The notes: generated from the sequence alone by a model not told the origin. DNA of 64,000 nt from Proteobacteria bacterium ST_bin12 (GCA_002083635.1 MSXP01000006.1:140561-204560), one strand, 5' to 3'. Positions 9,969 through 19,440 are shown, numbered from the stretch's first letter. A program made the numbers and translations.

Positions 9969-11243
9969 ATGAAACTATTTAAATTAATGGCTTTTTTAGC
10001 TAGTTTTTTAGCAGCAAATATCAGTTACGCTGCGCTGGATATTGAAATTAGTGGTGGCAGTGCGCAGCAAATTCCAATCGCAATTGTGCCTTTTGCTAAT
10101 GCTGGTGCCACTAAAGATAAGATGAGTGAGATTATTAGCGCGGACTTAAAAAGAAGCGGCCTATTTAGAGTGTTAGAAACGCGCGGCATGGCGAATTTAC
10201 CCACGACACCTGCGCAAATTAAGTATGCAGAGTGGGTTGCGCTGCAAGCGCAGGCTTTAACAGTTGGTAATATTGAGCCGATTGCAGGTGGCCGCTTTAA
10301 AGTGAGTTTTCAGCTAATGGATGCATTAAAGCAAACGCAATTAGCTGGTATGGATTATCAAATTACGCCCAGCCAAATACGCACAACGGCACATAAAATT
10401 GCCGATATCATCTACCAAAAATTAACAGGTGAGCCAGGCGCCTTTGCCAGCCGCATTGCTTACATCACTAAAATAGGCAAGCGCTATGCCTTGCAAGTGG
10501 CCGATGCTGATGGCTTTAACCCGCAAACGGTTGTTTCATCCAATGAGCCGATTATTTCGCCTGCGTGGTCGCCCGACGGCAGTAAGTTAGCCTATGTTTC
10601 ATTTGAAAAGAAAAAACCGATTATTTTTGTGCAATCGCTCACCAGTGGTAAACGCGAAGTTTTGGCCAATTTTAAAGGCAATAACAGCGCGCCATCTTGG
10701 TCACCCGATGGTAGTAAGTTAGCGATTGTTTTAACGTATGGTGCAAATTCGCAAGTACACACTATTAATGCCAATGGCGGCGGGTTAAAGTTAATCACAA
10801 AAAGTAACGCGATTGATACTGAGCCAGTATTTTCGCCAGATGGCAGTCATATTTACTTTAGCTCAGACCGTGGGGGCAAGCCGCAAATTTACAAAGTGGC
10901 AGTTGATGGCGGAACGCCAAGCCGCGTGACATTTGAGGGTGCTTATAACGTATCGCCAAAATTTTCACCCGATGGAAAATCGCTCGCATACATTCGTAAT
11001 GACGGGGGTAAATTTAAAGTGGCTTTGCAAGATTTGGCAACAGGGCAAGTGCAATTGTTATCTGAGGGAAGTCAAGATGAATCGCCCAGCTTTGCGCCTA
11101 ATGGCCGTGTGATTTTATATGCGACCAAAGCACGTGGTCGTGGCGCGTTAGCAGCAGTTTCATCTGATGGCAAAGTACGTCAACGCTTAAACGACGCAGT
11201 GGGTGATGTGCGCGAACCAGCTTGGGGGCCTTTATTAAATTAG
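9969..11243 (+). CDS. tolB: Tol-Pal periplasmic protein TolB
   Basis: 424 aa with a signal peptide (cleaved after SYA, about residue 21), an N-terminal alpha/beta domain (about 30-160) and a C-terminal six-bladed beta-propeller. The propeller shows repeated PxWSPDGSKLAY, PSWSPDGSKLAI, PVFSPDGSHIYF, PKFSPDGKSLAY and PSFAPNG units. TolB docks on Pal and receives TolA. A 130-bp AT-rich gap separates it from tolA and may contain a promoter. Confidence 0.97.
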   Translation: MKLFKLMAFLASFLAANISYAALDIEISGGSAQQIPIAIVPFANAGATKDKMSEIISADLKRSGLFRVLETRGMANLPTTPAQIKYAEWVALQAQALTVGNIEPIAGGRFKVSFQLMDALKQTQLAGMDYQITPSQIRTTAHKIADIIYQKLTGEPGAFASRIAYITKIGKRYALQVADADGFNPQTVVSSNEPIISPAWSPDGSKLAYVSFEKKKPIIFVQSLTSGKREVLANFKGNNSAPSWSPDGSKLAIVLTYGANSQVHTINANGGGLKLITKSNAIDTEPVFSPDGSHIYFSSDRGGKPQIYKVAVDGGTPSRVTFEGAYNVSPKFSPDGKSLAYIRNDGGKFKVALQDLATGQVQLLSEGSQDESPSFAPNGRVILYATKARGRGALAAVSSDGKVRQRLNDAVGDVREPAWGPLLN

Positions 11244-11362
11244 CGCGTATTAGCTAATGAGTGTGAATCAAAAGAATTGACACATTGATTGGTGCGCTAA
11301 ATAATGATATTCAATTTCGTTTCAATCTTAAGTCCCAATTTGGGCATAAAAAGGAGAGCAAT

Positions 11363-11944
11363 ATGACTAAGCAATTTGCAATAAATACGAAATTAATCAC
11401 AGCACTGGGTTTAGCTGTTTTTTTGGTGGCTTGTAAAAGTACGCCAATAACACCTGCTAAAGTGGAAGACAAAAGTCCAAGCTCAGCATCAACTGCAACC
11501 AACCCAAGTGGCGATACCGGCGCTGACGCAAATGCGATCAAGGAAGTAATGGTAGATGGCAACGCTAACGCTTCTGCAGATGGCAATCCATTGCGCGATC
11601 CAAACAATATTTTATCTAAACGTAATATTTATTTTGATTATGATAGCGACGCGGTAAAGGCGGAATATCGCCCAATCGTTGAAGCGCACGCTAAATATTT
11701 ATTAGCGCACCCTGACGCTAAAATGACCCTACAAGGCAACACGGATGAGCGTGGCACACGTGAATACAACTTGTCGCTTGGTCAACGGCGCTCTGTTGCA
11801 GTAAAAAAAGCGCTTAACTTGTTAGGTGTGCAAGATACACAAATTGAAACAGTAAGTTACGGCGAAGAGAAAGCTATTCAAAATTGCGCAGGCGAAGCAT
11901 GCGATAAAGACCGCCGTGTTGATATCGTGCATCAAGGCGAGTAA
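11363..11944 (+). CDS. pal: peptidoglycan-associated lipoprotein Pal
   Basis: Outer-membrane lipoprotein of the OmpA-like family. The start at ATG 11363 is fixed by AAGGAGAG just upstream and gives 193 aa with a lipobox (LVAC) near residue 24. A low-complexity linker precedes the OmpA-like peptidoglycan-binding domain (about 85-190). That domain has the NTDERGTREYNLSLGQRRS motif, whose Asp and Arg hold diaminopimelate. It completes the Tol-Pal complex. Confidence 0.96.
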   Translation: MTKQFAINTKLITALGLAVFLVACKSTPITPAKVEDKSPSSASTATNPSGDTGADANAIKEVMVDGNANASADGNPLRDPNNILSKRNIYFDYDSDAVKAEYRPIVEAHAKYLLAHPDAKMTLQGNTDERGTREYNLSLGQRRSVAVKKALNLLGVQDTQIETVSYGEEKAIQNCAGEACDKDRRVDIVHQGE

Positions 11945-11949
11945 TTATT

Positions 11950-12795
11950 TTGCTTAACGGTTCATTGAGCAATCTGAAAAAAAATCTACCAAGAAATCTA
12001 TTGGCGCTGTTGATTGCAACTACCGCAATCAACAGTCATGCCGCACTTTTTGATGATAAAGAAGCGCGTAAAAAGATTTTAGAGGTAGAAGCAAAAAGCC
12101 AAAGTAATTTTGATGCTAATCAAACTGCAATTAATGATTTGAAAAAAAGCCAAGCTGCCATCGAAAAGCGGCTTACTGCGATTGAAGCCGTCATACAAGG
12201 CCAAGGCTTAGCCGATATGCAAAATCAATTGGAGTCGCTGAAGCAGGAAGTCGCTCATTTAAAAGGCGAGTTAGAGCTGGCTAACCACCATTTAGAAACC
12301 ACACAACAACGCCAAAAAGATTTGTATACCGATACCGATACGCGCTTGCGTAAAATTGAAAGTGCAGCAGTTGCGCCACCGGTAGCACCTGTTGCTGCAG
12401 TTGTGGTAGAAGAGAAAGATGTGAAAGCGTTTGCTGAAGCCGATAGTTTGAGCAAATCTGCCAAGCACAAAGAGGCTTTTACTGCGTTTGATGCTTTTCT
12501 TAAAGATTACCCCAATAGCAAGCTAGCGCCTGACGCGCTATATGGCATGGGTTACACGCAATTTGTACTCAAAAACTACAAATCCAGCATTGCTACACAG
12601 CAAAAAGTGATTGATTTGCATGCGGAAAGCCCAAAAGTGCCAGATGCTATGTACAGCATGGCAAATAGCCAAATTCAGTTAGGGCAAGTGACCAATGCTA
12701 AAAAAACTTTGCGTGATTTAGTGGTTAAGTATCCCGATGCAGAAGTGACGCCCAATGCACAAAAGCGTTTAAAAATGCTGGAAGCATTGAAGTAA
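11950..12795 (+). CDS. cpoB: Tol-Pal accessory protein CpoB (YbgF)
   Basis: 281 aa, last gene of the Tol-Pal operon, separated from pal by 5 nt. A signal peptide (hydrophobic LLALLIATTA, cleavage near SHA) is followed by a trimerising coiled coil (about residues 40-125), a Pro/Ala linker and three TPR-like repeats (about 155-280), each with spaced YP(N/D) and ALY patterns. In E. coli CpoB coordinates Tol with PBP1B during division. It reads from a TTG codon at 11950; other upstream starts cannot be excluded. Confidence 0.9.
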   Translation: MLNGSLSNLKKNLPRNLLALLIATTAINSHAALFDDKEARKKILEVEAKSQSNFDANQTAINDLKKSQAAIEKRLTAIEAVIQGQGLADMQNQLESLKQEVAHLKGELELANHHLETTQQRQKDLYTDTDTRLRKIESAAVAPPVAPVAAVVVEEKDVKAFAEADSLSKSAKHKEAFTAFDAFLKDYPNSKLAPDALYGMGYTQFVLKNYKSSIATQQKVIDLHAESPKVPDAMYSMANSQIQLGQVTNAKKTLRDLVVKYPDAEVTPNAQKRLKMLEALK

Positions 12796-12839
12796 GGCTT
12801 TCAAATGCTCACTTAACTGATTTTTTCGCGGTAAAATAG

Positions 12840-12870
12840 CGCCAACTCAACAGTTGGCGTTTTGTTTTTT
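12840..12870 (+). terminator. intrinsic terminator after cpoB
   Basis: Perfect 8-bp stem CGCCAACT / AGTTGGCG (12840-12847 and 12852-12859) with a CAAC loop, followed by TTTTGTTTTTT. It ends the Tol-Pal operon and sits just before queE. Confidence 0.9.
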
Positions 12871-12889
12871 ACGCCCAGAAACATTATTA

Positions 12890-13528
12890 ATGGCTTTAAA
12901 AATTTACGAAATATTTTATTCACTGCAAGGCGAAACCAGTCGTTTTGGTTTGCCGACGGTATTTATACGCCTAACCGGCTGTCCGATGCGCTGCACCTAT
13001 TGCGATACCGAATACGCTTTTAGCGGCGGCAATAATATGGAAATTGCTGATATTTTAAGTAAAACAGCCGAATTTGGTACGCGTTATGTCACTGTTACTG
13101 GTGGCGAGCCTTTGGCTCAAAAACAAAGCCTTACGCTCTTAAAAGCTTTATGTGATGAGGGCTATAACGTATCGCTTGAAACGGGTGGTGCCATGGATAT
13201 TGCGCCAGTTGATACACGCGTGTCGATTATTTTGGATATTAAAACGCCTGCATCCAATGAAGAAAAAAATATGCTTTGGGCTAATTTGGCGCATATTAAA
13301 TCCAGCGATGAGATTAAGTTTGTGCTGTGTAATCGCGCTGATTATGATTGGGCAAAAGCTAAATTATCAGCGCTTAAGTTAACAGAAAAATGCCCTATAC
13401 TTTTTTCGCCAAGCTACCATGAACTGAAAGCAGAAGAGCTTGCTAGCTGGGTTTTACAGGATAAATTACCCGTGCGCATGCAAATCCAATTGCATAAAAT
13501 CCTGTGGGGCGAGAAGCAAGGCGTATGA
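12890..13528 (+). CDS. queE: 7-carboxy-7-deazaguanine synthase QueE
   Basis: Radical-SAM enzyme of the queuosine/preQ0 pathway that rearranges 6-carboxytetrahydropterin to 7-carboxy-7-deazaguanine. The iron-sulfur cysteines lie in CPMRCTYC near residue 30 (CX3CX2C), followed by the VTGGEPL motif. ATG 12890 (MALKIYEIF) is chosen because it begins the conserved first strand; the upstream in-frame ATG falls within the terminator. It overlaps queC by 4 nt. Confidence 0.95.
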   Translation: MALKIYEIFYSLQGETSRFGLPTVFIRLTGCPMRCTYCDTEYAFSGGNNMEIADILSKTAEFGTRYVTVTGGEPLAQKQSLTLLKALCDEGYNVSLETGGAMDIAPVDTRVSIILDIKTPASNEEKNMLWANLAHIKSSDEIKFVLCNRADYDWAKAKLSALKLTEKCPILFSPSYHELKAEELASWVLQDKLPVRMQIQLHKILWGEKQGV

Positions 13529-14214
13529 ATAAAAAAGCAGTTGTACTTTTATCTGGCGGATTAGATTCTGCGACTTGTTTAGCGATTGCAAAATCGCGTG
13601 GCTTTGAATGCTATTGCTTAAGTTTAGATTACCATCAGCGCCATATTGCCGAATTACAAGCCGCTAATAAAATCGCGACAACGCTTAGCGCAAAAGCACA
13701 TAAAACCGCCCAACTAGATTTAAGCCTGTTTGGTGGTTCTGCCTTAACGGATAGCGCGATTAATGTGCCAGAAAGCGGAGCTAACCCTATTCCTGCTGGC
13801 ATTCCTGTCACTTATGTGCCAGCACGCAATACAATTATGTTATCGCTTGCTTTGGCTTGGGCAGAAGTGTTGCAAGCACAAGATATTTTTATTGGCGTGA
13901 ATGCTTTGGACTATTCAGGCTACCCTGATTGTCGTGGTGAATATGTAGAAGCATTTCAACAAATGGCTAATTTAGCCACCAAAAGCGCGGTAGAAGGCCA
14001 AAAAATCACCATTCATGCGCCATTAATTGAGTTGACAAAAGCCGAAATTATTCATTTAGGCATACAATTAGGCGTGGATTATGCAATGACGGTTTCGTGC
14101 TATCAAGCCGATGACCATGGCCATGCATGCGGCAAGTGCGATTCTTGCAGATTGCGCAGAGAGGGCTTTATACAAGCCAATATAAAGGATCCAACGCGTT
14201 ATAAGCTAGCTTAA
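13525..14214 (+). CDS. queC: 7-cyano-7-deazaguanine synthase QueC
   Basis: ATP-dependent enzyme that converts the QueE product to preQ0. From ATG 13525 it is 229 aa. The PP-loop SGGLDSAT lies at about residues 11-18 and a C-terminal zinc site is made by Cys residues in [17 protein letters not shown]. The start overlaps the queE stop (ATGA), so the pair is translationally coupled. queD and queF are not in the window. Confidence 0.96.
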   Translation: MNKKAVVLLSGGLDSATCLAIAKSRGFECYCLSLDYHQRHIAELQAANKIATTLSAKAHKTAQLDLSLFGGSALTDSAINVPESGANPIPAGIPVTYVPARNTIMLSLALAWAEVLQAQDIFIGVNALDYSGYPDCRGEYVEAFQQMANLATKSAVEGQKITIHAPLIELTKAEIIHLGIQLGVDYAMTVSCYQADDHGHACGKCDSCRLRREGFIQANIKDPTRYKLA

Positions 14215-14242
14215 CTTATTCACTCGCCACCTATTTAAATAA

Positions 14243-14866
14243 ATGACTCAACAGACCAATCACGATAATAGCTGGCGCGTTAAAATGTTAGAGCAAGGCT
14301 TGGCTCACTTAGGTCAGGCTTTAGTGATTGTATCTAGCCGCGCAGAAGTTTTATTTGCTTCTCATGCAGCAGAAATACTACTCAAAAATCAAAATGGTTT
14401 AGCCGTAATTAACCAACAATTAACCGCAGAATTGCCACCAGATAATGTGCGGCTGCAAAATGCGATTAACACCGCGATAGATGCGCAACATACTCAAGAC
14501 AACTCAATTAGTATTTACATTCATCGCAACCAGCATCCCAGACCTTATTATTTGTCGATTAGCCGTATGCAGAAGCAAGCTGATGAGCGGCGAGACGGAC
14601 ATAGCGTAATGATTTTAATCAAAGATTTAAGTTTGAATTATGAGTTTTGGACAGAAAGATTGAGCGCAGAATTTGGTTTATCGCGCCGCGAAGTAGAGTG
14701 CGTTGTGCTGCTCACTGAGCGCAGAAGCGCCAAAGAAGTATCGGAAGTGATGAACATCAGCACAGAAACGGTGCGCCAATACATTAAAAATGTGTTCAAA
14801 AAAATGGATGTGCAAAAACAACATGAATTAGTCAGTTTGGCGTTAGAGTATCGCAGAAATCGTTGA
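14243..14866 (+). CDS. LuxR-type transcriptional regulator
   Basis: 207 aa. The C-terminal 65 residues form a GerE/LuxR helix-turn-helix: LSRREVECVVLL, then SAKEVSEVMNISTETVRQYI and KNVFKKMDVQKQHELV. The N-terminal 130 residues look like a PAS-type sensor (strands ALVIVSSRAEVLFAS and YYLSISRM) with no receiver-domain Asp. It stands alone between queC and the rpsP operon, so its target is unknown. Confidence 0.85.
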   Translation: MTQQTNHDNSWRVKMLEQGLAHLGQALVIVSSRAEVLFASHAAEILLKNQNGLAVINQQLTAELPPDNVRLQNAINTAIDAQHTQDNSISIYIHRNQHPRPYYLSISRMQKQADERRDGHSVMILIKDLSLNYEFWTERLSAEFGLSRREVECVVLLTERRSAKEVSEVMNISTETVRQYIKNVFKKMDVQKQHELVSLALEYRRNR

Positions 14867-14894
14867 TTGTTTATCACAATAAAAAATATTTCGC

Positions 14895-14924
14895 TTGTCA
14901 AGATTCTACTTTTTCACGTATAAT
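14895..14924 (+). promoter_or_regulatory. sigma70-type promoter of the rpsP operon
   Basis: TTGTCA (14895-14900) and TATAAT (14919-14924) are separated by 18 bp, about 45 bp before the rpsP ATG. AAAGAGA before the ATG gives the ribosome binding site. Confidence 0.8.
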
Positions 14925-14969
14925 CCGCGCCTTTCTGCATAACCTTTTCTATTAAAGAGAAATATAGCT

Positions 14970-15425
14970 ATGGTAGTGATTCGTTTATCTCGTGGTGGTT
15001 CTAAAAAGAACCCATTTTACAATGTTGTAGTAGCTGATTCACGCAATCGTCGTGATGGCCGCTTTATTGAGCGCGTTGGTTTTTACAACCCGTCAGCAAA
15101 AGCTGGTGCAGAAGGCTTGCGTATCGATGAAGCTCGAGTTAGTCATTGGACTAGCAATGGCGCACAACTGTCAGACACTGTTGCACGTTTAGCTAAAACG
15201 CATGCAAAGGGCCCAGAAGCCGCGCTTGCTGCTAAAGCTAAAGACGCTGCTAAAGCTGATGCGGCAAAAGCAAAAGCTGCTGCATTAGAAGCCGCTAAAG
15301 TGAAAGCTGCTGCAGATGCTGCCAAAGCTGAAGCTGATGCAAAAGCAGCCGCTGAAGCAGAAAAAGCAGCAGAGGCCGCAAAAGCAGCAGCTGAAGTGGT
15401 AGAAACACCAGCAGCTGACGCTTAA
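14970..15425 (+). CDS. rpsP: 30S ribosomal protein S16, C-terminally extended
   Basis: The first 80 residues are a normal bS16 ([20 protein letters not shown], then [14 protein letters not shown]). The protein continues for about 70 more residues made almost only of Ala, Lys, Glu and Asp, predicted as one long charged helix, so it is 151 aa against the usual 80-90. It heads the rpsP-rimM-trmD-rplS operon. The tail may be disordered or helical on the ribosome surface; its role is unknown. Confidence 0.95.
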   Translation: MVVIRLSRGGSKKNPFYNVVVADSRNRRDGRFIERVGFYNPSAKAGAEGLRIDEARVSHWTSNGAQLSDTVARLAKTHAKGPEAALAAKAKDAAKADAAKAKAAALEAAKVKAAADAAKAEADAKAAAEAEKAAEAAKAAAEVVETPAADA

Positions 15426-15461
15426 TTGACTCATACTGATTGCTTAAGGCAGTCTTAAGCA

Positions 15462-16025
15462 ATGAGTTCAGTTAAAACGAATAAATCAGCGAATTCTCTG
15501 TCAAATCATTTTCCAGAGAACTTGGTAGTCATGGGGCGCATTGTGGCGCCCTACGGTGTTTTTGGGTGGCTGAAAGTTGTGCCCGATACCGAGACGATGG
15601 ATAGTTTGTTTGATTACGACACTTGGTGGGTTGGCAAAGACAACAATTGGCGCGAGCTAAATGTTGTTGAGGCAAAGATTCATAACGATGTGCTAGTTGT
15701 GAAATTGCAGGGTATAGATGACCGCGATACGGCATTTGCCTGCAAAGGGAAACAAGTCGCTGTGCCGCGCGATGCATTACCAGAAACGGCAGAAGATGAA
15801 TATTATTGGTCTGATTTGATTGGTTTGATCGTTAAAAATCAGCAAGATGTGATTTTTGGGTTGATTACCGATGTGTTTGAAACCGGTGCAAATGATGTAA
15901 TTGTAGTAAGTGGCGGTCAATTGAATAGTGAGCGTGAGCGCTTGATTCCTTTTACCCCACAAGTGATTTTAGATGTGGATTTAAGTGCGAAAACCATGTT
16001 GGTTGATTGGGATGCGGATTTCTAG
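15462..16025 (+). CDS. rimM: ribosome maturation factor RimM
   Basis: 187 aa with an N-terminal RimM domain (GRIVAPYGVFGWLKV at about residues 26-40) and a C-terminal PRC-barrel (YYWSDLIGL through IPFTPQVILDVD). It helps assemble the 30S head around S19 and 16S helices 31-33b. Lies 36 bp after rpsP and 15 bp before trmD in the classic operon order. Confidence 0.96.
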   Translation: MSSVKTNKSANSLSNHFPENLVVMGRIVAPYGVFGWLKVVPDTETMDSLFDYDTWWVGKDNNWRELNVVEAKIHNDVLVVKLQGIDDRDTAFACKGKQVAVPRDALPETAEDEYYWSDLIGLIVKNQQDVIFGLITDVFETGANDVIVVSGGQLNSERERLIPFTPQVILDVDLSAKTMLVDWDADF

Positions 16026-16040
16026 CATTTAGATGCAAAC

Positions 16041-16802
16041 ATGCGCTTTGATATCATTAGTTTGTTTCCAGAGATGTTCGATGCCATCACAAAGTTTGGC
16101 ATTACATCAAGGGCTGTAGAGCGCAATATTTATGAACTAAATGTGATTAATCCGCGCGATTTTACGCAGGATAATCACAAAACGGTCGATGATAGGCCGT
16201 ATGGTGGTGGGCCGGGAATGGTGATGTTAGCCGAGCCGCTTGCGCAAGCGATTGATTTAGCGAAAAAAAATCAGTCGAATTTAAGTGTTAAGTCGCATGT
16301 TATTCATATGTCGCCAAGCGGTGTGCCGCTGACACATAAAAAAGTGATTCAATTGAGCCAAATGCAAGGCTTGATATTACTAGCAAGTCGTTACGAAGGT
16401 GTGGATGAGCGACTGTTAAACGCACTAGTGGATGAAGAAATATCTGTTGGCGATTATGTGTTAAGTGGCGGAGAATTACCCGCCATGGCGTTAATAGATG
16501 CAGTGGTAAGGCAATTACCTGGTGTGTTGGGTGATGCAGATTCAGCGGTAGAAGATTCGTTTGTGAACGGCTTGTTGGATTATCCGCATTACACGCGACC
16601 AGAAGCCCTATTTTTGGACGGCAGCAAAGAACAAAAGGTGCCTGATGTTTTATTATCAGGTAACCATGCAAAGATTAGAGAATGGCGATTAAAACAATCG
16701 TTGTTGCTAACAAGGGCGAAACGCCCTGATTTATTGGCCGCAAGGTCGTTGACGAAAGAGGAAGCTCGGCTGCTTAAGGAAATAGATGCTGAAAGCAATT
16801 AG
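16041..16802 (+). CDS. trmD: tRNA (guanine37-N1)-methyltransferase TrmD
   Basis: 253-aa SPOUT methyltransferase. The knot and SAM-binding motifs are present: YGGGPGMVM (about residues 53-61), [11 protein letters not shown] (about 114-124) and the highly conserved [13 protein letters not shown] (about 137-149). It methylates G37 of tRNAs reading CNN codons and so prevents +1 frameshifts. Confidence 0.97.
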   Translation: MRFDIISLFPEMFDAITKFGITSRAVERNIYELNVINPRDFTQDNHKTVDDRPYGGGPGMVMLAEPLAQAIDLAKKNQSNLSVKSHVIHMSPSGVPLTHKKVIQLSQMQGLILLASRYEGVDERLLNALVDEEISVGDYVLSGGELPAMALIDAVVRQLPGVLGDADSAVEDSFVNGLLDYPHYTRPEALFLDGSKEQKVPDVLLSGNHAKIREWRLKQSLLLTRAKRPDLLAARSLTKEEARLLKEIDAESN

Positions 16803-16816
16803 CGCTATTTCCAAGA

Positions 16817-16964
16817 CAAAAGTGCTTCAGAAAAATGTGGATTGCGTTTAGTTACAAGGCGCACGGAACACAGCAACCGGAATGTACAAGTAGTACATGA
16901 GGATTGCGAGTACCGCGCTACGCAGTAATCTGAATGCAAGACAGTTTTTTATGAGGTGCTTTTA
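16817..16964. repeat. 148-bp near-palindromic intergenic element
   Basis: The space between trmD and rplS is an imperfect inverted repeat. The outer arms CAAAAGTGCTTCAG (from 16817) and the complement of the end near 16964 (TAAAAGCACCTCAT) align over about 35 positions, mostly with transitions. The inner arms GCGCACGG and CCGCGC also pair, and the centre is ATGTAC-AAGTA-GTACAT. Many arm differences would still pair as G-U in RNA. No open frame or transposase is present, so it looks like a dispersed REP/MITE-like element or a structured leader of rplS. Confidence 0.65.
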
Positions 16965-17002
16965 GCAGGAACAAGCTTTTTTATAATTAAAAGGAGCACA
17001 AA

Positions 17003-17398
17003 GTGGCAGATATTATTAAAATGTTAGAAACGGAAGAGATTGCGCGTTTAGGCAAAAACATTCCAACTTTCGCCCCAGGCGATACCGTAGTGGTTGGTGT
17101 AAACGTGGTGGAAGGTACACGTAAACGTGTGCAGGCTTATGAAGGCGTTGTGATTGCGATTCGTAATCGTGGTCTTAATTCATCATTTATCGTGCGTAAA
17201 ATCTCATCTGGCGAAGGTGTTGAGCGTACATTCCAAACTTACTCACCTTTAATCGCTTCTATTGAAGTGAAACGTCGCGGTGATGTACGTCGTGCTAAGT
17301 TGTACTACTTACGTGAACGTTCAGGTAAATCGGCACGTATTAAAGAAAAATTAGTCGCGCGCGAAAAAGAAATTATGGCGCCAGCAGAAAAAGTCTAG
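17003..17398 (+). CDS. rplS: 50S ribosomal protein L19
   Basis: 131 aa, last gene of the rpsP-rimM-trmD-rplS operon. Conserved segments include [31 protein letters not shown] and [39 protein letters not shown] before the start, in which the initiation codon is GTG, gives a strong ribosome binding site. Confidence 0.97.
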   Translation: MADIIKMLETEEIARLGKNIPTFAPGDTVVVGVNVVEGTRKRVQAYEGVVIAIRNRGLNSSFIVRKISSGEGVERTFQTYSPLIASIEVKRRGDVRRAKLYYLRERSGKSARIKEKLVAREKEIMAPAEKV

Positions 17399-17440
17399 GT
17401 TCAGTTATTGAATTAGATTTAATGCTTTTTTAGCAATATC

Positions 17441-17480
17441 AAAAGCCCCAAAACAATTAATACTGTTTTGGGGCTTTTTT
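17441..17480 (+). terminator. intrinsic terminator after rplS
   Basis: Perfect stem AAAAGCCCCAAAACA / TGTTTTGGGGCTTTT around an 8-nt loop, followed by a T run. It closes the ribosomal operon. Confidence 0.93.
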
Positions 17481-17560
17481 ATTTGCGTTGGTTTTACTAT
17501 TTAAGTTAAATTAGTAACTGTATAAATTAATCCTTTAATTGTCTTAATTCATTTAAAACT

Positions 17561-18073
17561 ATGCAGACTAATAACAAGCATGCCCTGCAATATGATGCAA
17601 TCGTGGTAGTGCCATTTGGCGCCGTGGGTATTGCTGTACAAGGCGTGCAAGTAGTCATTGAATTGTTGGCGGACAAACATCCAGCCAAGCCTGCACAGCA
17701 CAAAATGGCAGAAAAAGTTGTTCTGCAAATTGAGGCTTATTTTAGCAACGCCTATAACGATTTTAACTTGCCTATCGTTTATAAAGGCACGCCGTTTCAA
17801 CGTCGCGTTTGGCAAGCAGTTAGTGCGATTCCGTGTGGGCGAGTGCTTACTTACGGCGAAATTGCCGAGCAAATTGGCAGTGGCCCGCGCGCTGTTGCAA
17901 ACGCTTGCGGTGCCAATCATTTGCCGCTTGTCATTCCCTGTCATCGCGTAGTGGCTAAAAATGGCTTGGGTGGCTATATGCGCGGCCAAGTAGACGGCTT
18001 GAAAATTAAAAAGTGGCTACTAAAACATGAGGGTATTAGTTTTCAAAAGAGTAAACCAATGTGGCCGAAATAG
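17561..18073 (+). CDS. ogt: methylated-DNA--protein-cysteine methyltransferase
   Basis: 170-aa suicide alkyltransferase that removes alkyl groups from O6-guanine in DNA. The active site IPCHRVV carries the acceptor Cys near residue 126, and the DNA-binding FQRRVWQAVSAIPCGRVLTYGEIA segment lies about 75-98. No Ada regulatory domain is fused, so it is Ogt-like. Its end overlaps the xerD start by 13 nt. Confidence 0.93.
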   Translation: MQTNNKHALQYDAIVVVPFGAVGIAVQGVQVVIELLADKHPAKPAQHKMAEKVVLQIEAYFSNAYNDFNLPIVYKGTPFQRRVWQAVSAIPCGRVLTYGEIAEQIGSGPRAVANACGANHLPLVIPCHRVVAKNGLGGYMRGQVDGLKIKKWLLKHEGISFQKSKPMWPK

Positions 18074-18966
18074 ATCAAGATAATCATTTAAGAGAGCTAG
18101 ATACGTTTATCGACCATCTTTGGCTAGAAGATGGCTTATCCAAAAATACACTTGAAAGTTATCGCGCCGATTTAAGCCAATTCCACACCTGGTTGCGTAC
18201 TCAAAACAAACAGTTATTAAATGCGCAGCAAACAGAAATTCAGCGCTATTTAGCGGTTAAGTTTCCGTCTAGCAAGCCGCGCAGTATTAGCAGGCTGATT
18301 GCCAGCATGCGGCGATTCTATCGTTATGCATTGCGCGAGCGTTTAATTTCTGAAGACCCTACACTACAAATCGAATCGCCCAAATTACCGCGTAGTTTGC
18401 CTAAAAGCCTTAACGAGCAAGAAGTGACCGATTTGCTCAACGCGCCAGACATTAACCAGCCGATTGGTTTGCGCGATAGAGCAATGCTGGAATTGCTATA
18501 CGCCAGCGGTTTAAGGGTTTCAGAATTAGTCACCGTCAAAGTCAACGAAGTCAGCACACAAGACGGCGTAGTGCGCGTCACTGGTAAAGGCAGTAAAACA
18601 CGCTTAGTGCCAATGGGCGAAGAAGCGGCAGATTGGATAGACCGCTATTTAAAATATGCGCGACCAGAGATTTTGCAAAAAAGACTATGCGATGCAATGT
18701 TTGTGACGAATCGCGCCGATATGATGACACGACAAGCTTTTTGGCATTTAATCAAACGTTACGCCTTAATTGCGGGCATCAACAAACACATGAGTCCGCA
18801 TGTATTGCGCCATGCATTTGCCACGCATTTGCTCAATCATGGCGCCGATTTGCGCGTGGTGCAGATGTTATTGGGCCACTCGGATATTTCGACCACGCAG
18901 ATTTACACGCATGTGGCGCGAGAACGCTTAAAACAACTGCATTCAGTGCATCATCCGCGCGGATAA
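18061..18966 (+). CDS. xerD: tyrosine recombinase XerD
   Basis: 301-aa chromosome-dimer recombinase acting at dif with XerC and FtsK. A SAM-like core-binding N-domain (about residues 8-95) precedes the catalytic domain. All active residues are visible: Arg in ASGLRVSEL, Lys in GKGSKTR, His/Arg in HVLRHAFATHLL, His in LLGHSDISTTQIYTH and the nucleophilic Tyr just after. It starts with GTG inside the alkyltransferase gene. The genuine housekeeping recombinase is distinct from the island integrase at 56 kb. Confidence 0.95.
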   Translation: MAEIDQDNHLRELDTFIDHLWLEDGLSKNTLESYRADLSQFHTWLRTQNKQLLNAQQTEIQRYLAVKFPSSKPRSISRLIASMRRFYRYALRERLISEDPTLQIESPKLPRSLPKSLNEQEVTDLLNAPDINQPIGLRDRAMLELLYASGLRVSELVTVKVNEVSTQDGVVRVTGKGSKTRLVPMGEEAADWIDRYLKYARPEILQKRLCDAMFVTNRADMMTRQAFWHLIKRYALIAGINKHMSPHVLRHAFATHLLNHGADLRVVQMLLGHSDISTTQIYTHVARERLKQLHSVHHPRG

Positions 18967-19217
18967 ACGGGACTTAACCCAATATTTTCATCAAATTCTT
19001 CAATTACAGTGGCAGCATCCCACGCATCGATGATTTCTTTGGCTGTTACATAATCTGAATCGGCTACGTTAACAGTCACCAAACCAATCGCCGGTATTTC
19101 GCCAACGCCACCTTGCAAAAAATCACCGAAAACATAAGCAGAGATTTCTTGATGTTCTAATAGATTTTTGATTAGGTGGGCTTCTATGCTGTTTGCGGCG
19201 TTGTAGATGACAATCAT
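18951..19217 (-). CDS. DUF2007 protein
   Basis: 88 aa, convergent with xerD and overlapping its last 16 nt. The start MIVIYNAANSIEAHLIKNLLEHQEISAYVFG and the GLVTVNVADSDYVTAKEII segment match DUF2007, a small alpha/beta domain resembling the regulatory domains of signal-transducing proteins. The cellular role is unknown. Confidence 0.8.
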   Translation of the reverse strand: MIVIYNAANSIEAHLIKNLLEHQEISAYVFGDFLQGGVGEIPAIGLVTVNVADSDYVTAKEIIDAWDAATVIEEFDENIGLSPVYPRG

Positions 19218-19249
19218 TTTTTAGCCTTTTTAATTGGTTAAGTTGCTTT

Positions 19250-19440
19250 TCGCCACTAGGCGACCCTATTTCTTTTGCTCAGCCAAAAGAAATAGGGAAA
19301 AGAAAAGGCTGCCCCACACCACGGCCTACGGCTACCCTCCGCTACTCATCAATAAAGGCGTCTGCGGAACTCGCTGCGCTCAAACAGTCCTCGACGAAAT
19401 CCCCTTTATTGACTGCGTTGCTCAGCGTGGCGTCAGGGGG
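19250..19440. repeat. intergenic dispersed-type repeat with perfect hairpin
   Basis: It begins with a perfect 14-bp inverted repeat, CCCTATTTCTTTTG (19264-19277) and its complement (19284-19297), with a 6-nt loop. This is followed by a GC-richer stretch that includes CTGCGGAACTCGCTGCGCTC. The composition differs from both flanks. It resembles the intergenic repeats scattered in many betaproteobacterial genomes (recalled, not verified). The open frame crossing it on the plus strand has no ribosome binding site or family features. Confidence 0.55.

Noticed and set aside
15143..15325. Internal repeats in rpsP as a CRISPR or tandem array
   Set aside because: The similarity comes from Ala/Lys codons without fixed unit length or spacers. 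No CRISPR array was seen anywhere in the window.
16803..17002. Insertion sequence between trmD and rplS
   Set aside because: No transposase and no target duplication visible; kept only as a palindromic repeat.
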